The notes: generated by a model from the letters alone, not told the origin. 24,683 bases of DNA from CAZSPL01 sp964608735 (GCA_964608735.1 CAZSPL010000031.1:1-24683), one strand, 5' to 3'. Numbered from the stretch's first letter, positions 16,180 through 23,825 are shown. A program made the numbers and translations.

Positions 16180-17325
16180 TCAGCTTCGCAATGCGATGGC
16201 CTTCACGGCTTCAATCGCGATCTCGATATCCTCGTCGGTATTCCCAAACCCCGGGCTGAGTCTTACGGTTCCCCCGGGTATCGTGTTCAGATGCCTGTGG
16301 GCAAGCGGCGCGCAATGAAGCCCGGGCCTGCAGAGGATGTTGTAATCATTTTCGAGCGCGACGGAAACTTCATCGGTATGCGCGCCCTCGATGGTCAGGG
16401 AAAGGAGCAGCGCGGAGGCGTCAACCGGCGTATGCAGCACGACGCGCGGGATATCCCTCAGGCCGTCGATGAGCATCGATGTCATCCGCCGCTTTGATGT
16501 CCCGGTAAGTCCGTTCTCCTCTATGTAGCCCAGGCCGCCGCGAAGTCCGGCGATGCCGTGCAGGTTTGCCGTGCCGCCTTCGTAGCAGTCGGGACGAAAT
16601 TCGGGGTGGGTGAGTGATTCAGATTTGCTTCCGGTGCCACCTTCGATGAGTGGCGGCACCTGGTATTTCGGCGAGATATAGCATGCGCCGATGCCGGTCG
16701 GCCCGAGCAAACCCTTGTGGCCGGAGCACGCAACGAAATCGATGCCGTCCTCGATGACGTCAATCGGAATGACGCCGGCGGTCTGCGCGGCATCAACGAG
16801 CAACGGGATGCCGGGAAGCGCATTGCGGAGGGCCCTGATGTCTTGAACAATGCCATTCACATTGGAGCCGTGGTTGATGCATAGCAGCTTGACATCGCCG
16901 TCCGCGAAAGTCGCCGCGGCGGGGGCATCGATTCGCCCGAACCTGTCGGCGGGAAGGATTTCGTATGAAATACCGATGTCTTTCTTCAAGCGCTCGAGCG
17001 GGCGCATCAGCGCGTTATGCTCCATCGGCGAGACGAGCACCTTGTCGTCGCGATGAAGGAATCCCTTGAGCACGAGGTTCAGTCCCTCGGTGGTACCACT
17101 CGTGAATGCGATATCCGCCGGGTTGGGGACGTTTAGCAGGAGGGCGAGTTGTTCGCGGCAGCGATAGACCATACGCGCGGATTCGACGGCTGGGCGATGC
17201 CCGCTTCGTCCGGCATTGGCGGCGACTCCGGACATGAAATCGACAATTCCCTTCAGCACGCCTTCGGGCTTGGGCCAGGATGTCGCGGCGTTATCGAGGT
17301 AGTGTATTTTCCGGCTCGGACTCAT
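16180..17325 (-). CDS. Cysteine desulfurase / selenocysteine lyase-like aminotransferase class V
   Basis: A 381-aa PLP enzyme. The PLP lysine is K204 in SGHKGLLGPTG, and the catalytic cysteine is C338 in LCRPGLHCAP. The start YLDNAATSWPKP and the AFTSGTTEGLNLVLKG segment place it in the cysteine desulfurase-like family often found near selenium genes. It could release sulfur from cysteine or selenium from selenocysteine. As first gene of the selenium operon, followed by YedF and the DUF3343 protein, a role in supplying selenium to SelD is likely, but substrate choice cannot be read from sequence. It has an ATG start with a weak ribosome-binding site and a long leader of about 220 nt. Confidence 0.9.
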   Translation of the reverse strand: MSPSRKIHYLDNAATSWPKPEGVLKGIVDFMSGVAANAGRSGHRPAVESARMVYRCREQLALLLNVPNPADIAFTSGTTEGLNLVLKGFLHRDDKVLVSPMEHNALMRPLERLKKDIGISYEILPADRFGRIDAPAAATFADGDVKLLCINHGSNVNGIVQDIRALRNALPGIPLLVDAAQTAGVIPIDVIEDGIDFVACSGHKGLLGPTGIGACYISPKYQVPPLIEGGTGSKSESLTHPEFRPDCYEGGTANLHGIAGLRGGLGYIEENGLTGTSKRRMTSMLIDGLRDIPRVVLHTPVDASALLLSLTIEGAHTDEVSVALENDYNILCRPGLHCAPLAHRHLNTIPGGTVRLSPGFGNTDEDIEIAIEAVKAIALRS

Positions 17326-17544
17326 GTGAGCGATTACCGTCAGGTAGAGAAACCGGATTCAGCGGGGGGGATGCGTTGCGGCGGTATCAGGGGTGCCATC
17401 CGGCGATACGATTCCGGACGGGACCGCTGGGCACGCCACGCGCGCCCGGGTTTCGCGTTCAGACAATTATGTGAACGAGAATCCCCGCCATCGGTAACCG
17501 TATCACCTCCATCAGACTTCGGTGAGCCTTCGTTTCGGCTCGTA
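17326..17544 (-). other. Long structured 5' leader of the selenium operon
   Basis: From the predicted transcription start (about 17544) to the desulfurase ATG, the leader holds several hairpins. GAGCC/GGCTC (17541-17537 with 17528-17524) lies at its 5' end. The SECIS-like stem is at 17447-17429, and CGTCCGG/CCGGATG (17420-17414 with 17403-17397) follows. It also contains the mini-ORF described separately. A leader this long and folded is unusual next to the tightly packed genes downstream and suggests RNA-level control. Confidence 0.5.
17429..17510 (-). promoter_or_regulatory. Candidate leader mini-ORF ending in UGA with SECIS-like hairpin
   Basis: GGAGGTGAT (17510-17502) is a perfect 9-nt match to the anti-Shine-Dalgarno end of 16S rRNA. 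It is followed by ATG at 17491, ten codons (MAGILVHIIV) and UGA at 17461-17459. Exactly 11 nt after UGA, GGGCGCG (17447-17441) pairs with CGTGCCC (17435-17429), 7 bp with one G-U, around the loop CGTGG. Spacing, stem length and loop length are the same as in the formate dehydrogenase SECIS, and the loop has G in its first two places. The distance from the ribosome-binding site to ATG is long (10-14 nt). Known precedent: a SECIS-like RNA in the E. coli selAB leader controls its translation. Here the function is inference. Confidence 0.4.
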
Positions 17545-17550
17545 TAGTGC

Positions 17551-17580
17551 ATTATATTAGAAAACAGGGAATTCCGTCAA
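17551..17580 (-). promoter_or_regulatory. Sigma70-type promoter of the selenium operon
   Basis: On the minus strand TTGACG (17580-17575) is separated by 18 bp from a perfect TATAAT (17556-17551). This is the best promoter match in the window. It faces the desulfurase gene and lies back to back with the fdhE promoter. Confidence 0.7.
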
Positions 17581-17598
17581 CAAGAAGTTACGCTCCTG

Positions 17599-17619
17599 TT
17601 TGTGCATATACGGCACAAA
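17599..17619. promoter_or_regulatory. Operator-like inverted repeat in the fdhE promoter
   Basis: TTTGTGC (17599-17605) and GCACAAA (17613-17619) form a perfect 7-bp dyad with a 7-bp spacer. It covers the -35 and most of the spacer of the candidate fdhE promoter. It begins about 20 bp from the -35 of the divergent selenium operon, so one regulator could act on both. It resembles the dyads bound by CRP/FNR-type or similar regulators in form, but not their consensus. Confidence 0.5.
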
Positions 17620-17628
17620 TGGTATCAT
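17600..17628 (+). promoter_or_regulatory. Candidate promoter of fdhE
   Basis: TTGTGC (17600-17605), a 17-bp spacer, then TATCAT (17623-17628; five of six to TATAAT). It would give a leader of about 25 nt before the ATG at 17660. The weak -35 and overlapping dyad suggest a regulated promoter. Confidence 0.5.
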
Positions 17629-17659
17629 CGGGCGCTATTTTGCAAAGAGGAATTTATAC

Positions 17660-18562
17660 ATGAGTACAGGTAAAAAAGAAATACACGACCCGGCATATGC
17701 GCCGCAGATTACCGGGATAGAGAAGCCGTTCGAGAAGATCCTCGGGCTCGCCGGCAAGCTTCTCGAATCGGATATCCCCTTCGAGGGCACAAAAAAAGCG
17801 CTCGAAGCATCCGCCGCCGTTGCCGCCATCCAGGATAAATCGGCCCCGAAGTTCACCGGCCTGATCGAGCTGAACCCCGGTAAGATCGCCGCCGACATCA
17901 AGGCGGGAAGCTTCGCACTGAAAGACCTCGAAATCACGGTCCCCAAAAACTCGTTCATCGGCCTGATGCAGGAATTGCTCGAAGCGCTCGGCGTCGAAGA
18001 GAGCGAGCTTATCGACATCACCGACAGGGTCATCGAGCTTTCGGGGGGCGGGAAGATTTTAATGGTTCCCTACAGCGCGTTTTCGGACGAGATGATTCAG
18101 CAGGTGATGGAGGCTTCCGGCGCGAGGTCGGCAGTCGTTGAAGCGGCACTGAATGCGGCCTGGCAGGTAATACTTGCCAACATCGCCGTGGATATTTATC
18201 CATACGTTAAGAACGAGATGTGGAGCGGGATGGGTTGTCCCATATGCGGCGCCGGTTTCGAGATGGCGAAATTCGCCGCCGATGAGGGGCATATGTACCT
18301 GTCCTGCCCGCAATGCTTGACGCAGTGGAAGTATGTCCGGATGAAATGCCCATGGTGCGGGGAGGAGAATCAGAAGAAGCTCGGATTCTTCACGGCGCAG
18401 GAATACCCCGGCTACCGCGTCAATTTCTGCAGGACATGCAATCAATACTGGAAGATCGCCGTCGAGAAGAACCTGAACCGGGATTACGTGCCGGTCGTGG
18501 ACTATTTGAACACCCTCGAACTCGACCTGCAGGCGCGTAACGAAGGATTCGAGGAATCTTGA
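17660..18562 (+). CDS. fdhE: Formate dehydrogenase accessory protein FdhE
   Basis: A 300-aa cytoplasmic protein. The C-terminal half carries four CXXC pairs: GCPICGAGF, LSCPQCLTQW, KCPWCGEEN and NFCRTCNQYW. These rubredoxin-like sites, with the N-terminal helical domain and the DYLNTLELD end, are typical of FdhE. The protein is needed to make active respiratory formate dehydrogenase, probably in a late assembly step before Tat export. I chose ATG at 17660, with AAAGAGG nine bases upstream, over non-ATG starts from 17600. It lies 410 bp before the formate dehydrogenase genes, on the same strand. FdhD, the sulfur-transfer partner, is not in the window. Confidence 0.93.
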   Translation: MSTGKKEIHDPAYAPQITGIEKPFEKILGLAGKLLESDIPFEGTKKALEASAAVAAIQDKSAPKFTGLIELNPGKIAADIKAGSFALKDLEITVPKNSFIGLMQELLEALGVEESELIDITDRVIELSGGGKILMVPYSAFSDEMIQQVMEASGARSAVVEAALNAAWQVILANIAVDIYPYVKNEMWSGMGCPICGAGFEMAKFAADEGHMYLSCPQCLTQWKYVRMKCPWCGEENQKKLGFFTAQEYPGYRVNFCRTCNQYWKIAVEKNLNRDYVPVVDYLNTLELDLQARNEGFEES

Positions 18563-18972
18563 CGGCAAGGGCTTTCCTGTAATCCGGAATTATTAACATG
18601 TTTACTGTTTGCAAGCGGGTGAGAATAACTGATATCTGCCGACACAAGACCGCGTAAATCGGCGCGGAATCTTCGCTTTCCTGCATAGAATCAAGGGTTA
18701 TGGCGTTGTCGCTATGCTGAAAATAGCATAACGCTCAACCTTGGGAAAAACTTCTCAAGCGGCTCCGAGCTTGATATATTTTACTGGTACTAAAGCTGAT
18801 TTTCAGGATTAGGGTATCTGGCTGGAAGCATAATTTGCGCCTTTAAATCGTATCTCCGGTGGCGGCATGTGCAGATGATGTATTGCCCCCCGCTCATACA
18901 TAGATAATTGTTGCTCATTTGAAGTTGAAAGAGATTTTGTACTGTTTCCTTGATCAAGGAGGATAAGATAGT
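18563..18972. other. 410-bp gene-free region upstream of formate dehydrogenase, with a long hairpin
   Basis: It contains an imperfect stem-loop at 18693-18742: AAGGGTT...AACCTT at the base, GCGTT/AACGC in the middle, ATGCT/AGCAT at the top, loop GAAAAT. No T-run follows, so it is probably not a terminator for fdhE. It may be a leader structure or a protein-binding site for the formate dehydrogenase operon. I see no convincing sigma70 or sigma54 promoter and no gene. The region is AT-richer than the flanking genes. Confidence 0.45.
18948..18959. promoter_or_regulatory. 12-bp palindrome overlapping the fdnG ribosome-binding site
   Basis: CCTTGATCAAGG is a perfect palindrome whose right arm is the start of the AAGGAGGAT ribosome-binding site (18956-18964) of the alpha subunit. 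As RNA, only a tiny or inter-molecular hairpin is possible because the centre would be the loop. As DNA, it looks like a half-spacing FNR-type TTGAT/ATCAA site. Either could tune translation or transcription. Confidence 0.3.
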
Positions 18973-21900
18973 ATGGACCGAAGGCAATTTCTGGTATCAA
19001 CCGGAAAGGGAGTGGGCGGAGCGTTAGCCGGACTGGCTCTGGTTGCCGTTGCGCCCGGGAAAGCCGCGGCCCTGCCGGATGTTGGACCTGTCAACGGTAG
19101 GCCATTAAAGATTGCCTACGCAACTGACACGACAAGCATCTGCCCCTTCTGCGGGGTCGGCTGCGGTTTATTGGTATCGTCCCAGGACGGTAAAATCATC
19201 AACATCGAGGGCGACCCGGATCACCCGATCAACGAAGGCGCCCTCTGCTCGAAAGGCGGTTCGGTTTTCCAGGTTGCGAACAACGAGCGCAGGCTGGACA
19301 AAGTCCGATACCGCGCCCCCGGGGCTTCCGACTGGCAGGAAGTCGAGTGGGACTGGGCGATCGACAAGATCGCCAGGAATTACATCAAGACTCGTAACGA
19401 GACTTTCATGAAGGAAGAGAACGGGGTTACGGTTAACCGCACCGAGGGAGTCGCCTGCTTCGGCGGCGCGGCCCTCGACAACGAGGAGTGCTACCTCCTC
19501 GCCAAGGTCGCCCGCGCGATGGGCATCACCCAGGTGGAACACCAGGCACGTATATGACACAGCTCCACGGTGGCCAGTCTGGCCGCTACATTCGGACGAG
19601 GAGCTATGACGAACCATTGGATCGATATGATCAATGCGGACGTTGCCATGGTTATGGGTTCTAACGCCGCGGAGAACCATCCGATATCGATGCGCTGGCT
19701 TAGAAGGGCCCACGAACACGGGGCCTTCATAATCAGCTGCGACCCGCGCTATACGAGGACATCATCCTTCGCGGACATCTACTGCCCGTTCCGCAGCGGC
19801 ACCGATATCGCCTTTGTCGGCGGTATCATCAACTACTGCCTGCAGAACGACCGCATCCAGAAGGAGTATGTCGCGAACTATACAAACGCGGGACTCATCA
19901 TCAATGACAAGTTCACCTTCGAGGACGGCTTGTTCGCCGGATGGGACGGCAAGAAATACGATACGTCCCAGTGGGCATACGAGCTCGATGCCGAGGGCAT
20001 CCCCAAGAAGGACAGCACCCTCCAGGATTCTCGCTGCGTGTACCAGTTGATGAAGAAACACTTCTCACGGTACGACATCGACACGGTGGTCAATATCACC
20101 GGCGCTCCGCGCGATGCCTACCAGAAGGTCTGCGAGACCTACACATCGACCTACAAACCCGATAAGGTTGCCACTTGGCTTTACGCCATGGGAACCACCC
20201 AGCACACGCACGGCACGCAGAACATCCGCAGCTACGCGATGCTTCAGCTTCTGCTGGGCAACGTCGGCATGGCCGGCGGCGGCGTGAACGCGCTGCGCGG
20301 CGAGTCGAACGTTCAGGGATCAACCGATATGGCGCTGCTGCACCATATCCTCCCCGGCTACCTCAAGACACCGCTCGTAGCCCACACCGACCTTGCAACG
20401 TTCCTCGATAAGACAACTCCCAAGACGAACGACCCCATGAGCGCCAACTGGTGGCAGCATACTCCGAAGTACATGGTCAGCCTGCTGAAAGCATGCTACG
20501 GTGACAATGCCACCAAGGACAATGAGTTCTGCTACCACTACCTTCCCAAGAGGAACGCCTCTCATTCCCACATGCATATCTTTGAGAACATGCATACCGG
20601 TAATGTCAAGGGTATGTTCCTGTTCGGACAGAATCCCGCGGTTGCCGGCCCGAATGCCAATTTCGAGCGAAACGCCATGTCGAACCTCGACTGGATGGTC
20701 GCGGTCGACCTCTGGATGACGGAAACATCAACGTTCTGGAAACGCCCGGGAGTCAACCCGGCCGATATCCAGACCGAGGTTTTCCTGCTCCCGGCCGCCG
20801 CATCGGTCGAGAAGGAAGGTTCGGTATCCAACTCCGGCCGCTGGCTGCAGTGGCGCTATGCCGCCGTGAATCCTCCGGGAGACGCCAAGACCGACGCCGG
20901 TATCCTCCAGGATATTGTCTTCAAGCTCAAGGAGTTGCTCCCGAGCCTGGATACAACAGGCGTTCCCGAGCCACTCACGGAACTCTACTGGAACTACGGC
21001 AACGGCGATGAGCCCGATCCGCATATGATCGCCAAGGAAATCAACGGCTACTATATGGTGGATACCGCCGACGCCAAGAAGGGACAGCTGGTCGCGAACT
21101 TCACCAAGCTTACCGACGACGGCGCGACCTGTTCGGGCAACTGGCTTTATTCGGGTTCATATACCGAAGACGGCAACATGATGGCGCGCCGCGACAAGCA
21201 CGACGCCATCAACAATATCGGCCTTTACCCGACGTGGTCGTGGTGCTGGCCTCTCAACCGCCGGATCATCTACAACCGCGCGTCAGTCGACCCCCAGGGA
21301 ATCCCGTGGAAACCCGACAAGTGGGTCATACGATGGAACCCCGAGCTCAAGGACGGTGCGGGCGCGTGGGAAGGGGATGTACCGGACGGCGGATGGCCCC
21401 CGGGTCAGAAGCACCCATTCATCATGAGGCCGGAAGGCTACGGATGTCTATGGGCCACGGCTCTCGTCGACGGGCCGCTGCCCGAGCACTACGAGCCGAT
21501 GGAAAGCCCCGTTCACAACCCGATCAGCAACCAGCAGAACAACCCGGCCGCGGTCGTCTTTAAAACCGCCGGTTGGGATGACTACGGCGACCCGCAGGAG
21601 TTCCCGGTTGTCGGCACCACCTACCGTGTCAGCGAACACTGGCAGGCGGGCGCGATGACGAGGAACCTCCCATGGCTGTCGGAACTGGTACCGAACGTGT
21701 TTGTCGAAATCGGAGAGGATTTCGCCAACAGGCTTCGCATAAGTAACGGCGACAAGGTCAAGGTTTCGACGAAGCGTGGAAACCTCGAGGCCTACGCGCT
21801 GGTTACGAAGCGGTGGCAACCGTTCACTTGCGACGGCAAAAAAGTCGACCAGATAGGCGTTGTCTGGCATTTCGGCTGGGAGGGAATCGCCAAGGGCGAT

Positions 21901-21996
21901 TCGGCGAACATGCTGACGCCTCACTGCGGCGACGCCAACACCGCTATCCCGGAGTATAAAGCCTTCCTTTGCAAAGTAGAAAAGGCGGAGGTGTAA
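18973..21996 (+). CDS. fdnG: Periplasmic formate dehydrogenase alpha subunit, selenocysteine-containing
   Basis: Oxidises formate to CO2 at a Mo/W-bis-pyranopterin centre. It is 1007 aa when the in-frame UGA at 19555-19557 is read as Sec195. Without this it appears as two open frames (18973-19557 and 19570-21996). The context is EHQARI-U-HSSTVASL, the same active-site block as E. coli FdnG, followed by FGRGAMTNHWIDM. A Tat signal with DRRQFL starts the protein, so it acts in the periplasm. C57, C60, C64 and C92 bind one [4Fe-4S] cluster. A molydopterin-dinucleotide-binding domain ends it (about 880-1007). ATG at 18973 follows AAGGAGGAT. The beta subunit begins 3 bases after the stop. Confidence 0.96.
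19555..19605 (+). promoter_or_regulatory. UGA-Sec codon and SECIS hairpin of fdnG
   Basis: UGA is at 19555-19557. After 11 nt, GGTGGCC (19569-19575) pairs with GGCCGCT (19581-19587) in a 7-bp stem around loop AGTCT. An outer stem AGCTCC (19561-19566) / GGAGCT (19600-19605) closes the element. Spacing and the G-U-C-U loop follow the E. coli fdhF/fdnG pattern that SelB recognises. Confidence 0.9.
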
Positions 21997-21999
21997 ACG

Positions 22000-22791
22000 A
22001 TGACACACAAAGCGCTATTACATGATATGACTCGATGCATCGGCTGCCGCGGCTGCCAGGTGGCATGCAAGCAGTGGAACAACCGACCCGCCGAGCAGAC
22101 GACATTTTTCTCGGGGCCCGGTTACCAGAACCCCGGCGACCTTTCCGCTTCGACTTATACGCTTATCACGTATAACGAGGTACTGGTCGGCGACAGGTTC
22201 GACTGGGTATTCGGCAAGCTCCAGTGCAAGCATTGCGAAACCCCGGCCTGCGAGCAGATCTGCCCGGTGAAGGCCATAACCAAGACCGACACCGGCGCCG
22301 TCGTGCCAGACAGGAGCATATGCATCGGCTGCAAGATGTGCAGCACGGTTTGCCCGTTCAATACTCCGCGCTATGACGAGGCCGACATGAACCACATGCA
22401 CAAATGCTGGCTCTGCTTCGACAGGCTCAGCGCGGGGGAGATACCGGCATGCGCCAAGGCTTGCGCCCCGAAGGCAATCGTCTTCGGCGACAGGGATGAG
22501 ATTTTGAAGGACGCCAAGCAGCGCATCGCCGACAATCCCGACCTGTACATCAACGCTATCTACGGCCAGGAAGAAGCCGGCGGAACATGCGTATTCCACA
22601 TTTCCAACGTACCGTTCTCGTCACTCGGTTTCCCGACGGTGTCCAGCACGCCCATCAAGGTGGCACGAGCCGTGGTGGCCCCGACATTCAAGGATTTCGT
22701 CGCCTTGTCCGGTACCGGAACCGCGACGTTTATCCTCGGTGTGGGATGGGTCATCAACAGGCGTCAGGAGATGGCGGAAAAGAACGCGTAA
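22000..22791 (+). CDS. fdnH: Formate dehydrogenase beta subunit, 4x[4Fe-4S]
   Basis: A 263-aa electron-transfer subunit. Cysteines occur in four groups: CIGCRGCQVAC at 13-23, then CKHCETPACEQIC, CIGCKMCSTVC and CWLCF with a paired CAKAC. These fit four [4Fe-4S] clusters taking electrons from the alpha subunit. It has no signal peptide and should leave the cell with the Tat signal of the alpha subunit. One moderately hydrophobic helix near the C-terminus (FVALSGTGTATFILGVGWVI) could anchor it in the membrane. ATG at 22000 follows GGCGGAGGTG. No gamma (cytochrome b556 or NrfD-type) subunit follows; the operon ends at the terminator 27 bases downstream. Confidence 0.93.
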   Translation: MTHKALLHDMTRCIGCRGCQVACKQWNNRPAEQTTFFSGPGYQNPGDLSASTYTLITYNEVLVGDRFDWVFGKLQCKHCETPACEQICPVKAITKTDTGAVVPDRSICIGCKMCSTVCPFNTPRYDEADMNHMHKCWLCFDRLSAGEIPACAKACAPKAIVFGDRDEILKDAKQRIADNPDLYINAIYGQEEAGGTCVFHISNVPFSSLGFPTVSSTPIKVARAVVAPTFKDFVALSGTGTATFILGVGWVINRRQEMAEKNA

Positions 22792-22817
22792 ATGCACAGT
22801 CTCTGTTAATTGTAGTT

Positions 22818-22850
22818 ACGCGGCCTTGTACAAGGCCGCGTTACTATTTT
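22818..22850 (+). terminator. Rho-independent terminator of the formate dehydrogenase operon
   Basis: The 24-nt palindrome at 22818-22841 (arms ACGCGGCCTTGT / ACAAGGCCGCGT) is followed by TACTATTTT and, a little later, a second T-run. It marks the end of the operon directly after the beta subunit gene. Confidence 0.88.
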
Positions 22851-22871
22851 ATGGCTTTTTTATTTTGTTAA

Positions 22872-23630
22872 CTATCCAGCCTGCCGCCTGTCCGAAAGGT
22901 CCGAACCTGGGGTTCTTTTGTGATCTATTACCGGATATTTTAGAGTGGTCTGGAAGAATTCAGATATCATGTAGTCCCGGACATATTCGAACTCTTGAAG
23001 CGGCTCACCCAGATCGTTACTTACTACTATTTCGTAAGAGTAACTATAATCTTCTGTTACGAATGGGCCCCAGCTTATTAAAATATACTCATCCTTCGTT
23101 CTATATTCAGTATTCATTTTTCCATATTCAATATTCTCAAACTCTGAGTGGCTAAAGAAATATTCTTCATTTTCTCTAATTTCCTTGAGTAAACCGAAAT
23201 ACTCTTCTACCTTTTCTGGACCGAATTCGTAATAATAATATTTGTCTTCATCATTATACCTATATTTATCTTCTGCAATACGAAGAGAAGATACTAACCT
23301 TTCTCCATCAGGCTCTTTGCCAACATATCCTTCATAATATCTTTCTGTCTCTGATGCAGTATCGCGATACCTAATTAGTATACGCCAATTACCCTCAGAA
23401 TCAGGATTTTCAGCTTCTATTGTTTGATTTGCTTCCAATGGAAAAGTCTTTGATGGGCTTACTTGGGCACTTTCTCTTTCTTCAATAGATGCATCTTCGG
23501 CAAGCCGTTCAACTTTTTTAGATGCAATTGCTATATCAGAGACTTTATTCATTTCTGTCTTCATGGAACAGCTTAATTGCATTACTCCACAAACCATAAT
23601 AAGCGTTATAACGTATAGCTTGCCTTTCAT
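22872..23630 (-). CDS. Hypothetical lipoprotein, AT-rich gene
   Basis: A 252-aa protein with a signal peptide ending in a lipobox-like MQLSC (lipidation Cys21), then a Glu/Lys-rich, strongly charged mature part with many tyrosines (for example YRYNDEDKYYYYEF). I do not recognise a domain. ATG at 23630 is preceded by AAGGAGATTAAG, a good ribosome-binding site. The gene is clearly AT-richer than its neighbours and has different codon use, which suggests horizontal acquisition. It is convergent with the formate dehydrogenase operon and divergent from the last gene. The final residues (about RTPGSDLSDRRQAG) are GC-richer, as if the 3' end ran into host sequence. Confidence 0.7.
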   Translation of the reverse strand: MKGKLYVITLIMVCGVMQLSCSMKTEMNKVSDIAIASKKVERLAEDASIEERESAQVSPSKTFPLEANQTIEAENPDSEGNWRILIRYRDTASETERYYEGYVGKEPDGERLVSSLRIAEDKYRYNDEDKYYYYEFGPEKVEEYFGLLKEIRENEEYFFSHSEFENIEYGKMNTEYRTKDEYILISWGPFVTEDYSYSYEIVVSNDLGEPLQEFEYVRDYMISEFFQTTLKYPVIDHKRTPGSDLSDRRQAG

Positions 23631-23697
23631 CTTAATCTCCTTGAAGCTAAATTAGGGACAGTCACCTATTATATTCTGCAATAATATAATCAGCTGC

Positions 23698-23734
23698 CGC
23701 CTGCAAGCGAATCTTCGAAGATTATAGGCAGGCG
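23698..23734. other. Intergenic stem-loop
   Basis: CGCCTGC (23698-23704) pairs with GCAGGCG (23728-23734). Inside is the perfect 14-bp palindrome AATCTTCGAAGATT (23710-23723). It lies between two divergent genes. The 10-mer CTGCCGCCTG at its left edge (23694-23703) is also found at 22882-22891, at the other end of the AT-rich lipoprotein gene. Confidence 0.4.
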
Positions 23735-23781
23735 CAAGGATGATTTCAAGCCACCAGCTCAGCGGCCCGAACTGTCCGACT

Positions 23782-23825
23782 CCCGGTTTCGGGCAAACAG
23801 GCTGTATAAGCCTATCCGGCTGGAT
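23782..23825 (+). other. Three consecutive small hairpins in the leader of the last gene
   Basis: CCCG-GTTT-CGGG (23782-23793), AGGCT-GTATA-AGCCT (23799-23813) and ATCC-GGCT-GGAT (23814-23825) stand almost end to end, 60 to 100 bases before the ATG at 23885. This could be a structured RNA leader. I could not match it to a known riboswitch class. Confidence 0.3.

Noticed and set aside
17340..17552. A 70-codon minus-strand frame in the selenium operon leader
   Set aside because: Its ATG overlaps the -10 box of the predicted promoter, so it would lie upstream of the transcript start, and its sequence resembles no family.
18780..18960. A sigma54 promoter for the formate dehydrogenase operon (as in E. 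coli fdhF)
   Set aside because: GG and GC pairs near 18815-18840 do not have the required 10-nt spacing.
18973..19557. A short molybdopterin oxidoreductase fragment followed by a separate larger one at 19570
   Set aside because: They are one gene. The UGA lies exactly at the active-site Sec position and is followed by a strong SECIS hairpin.
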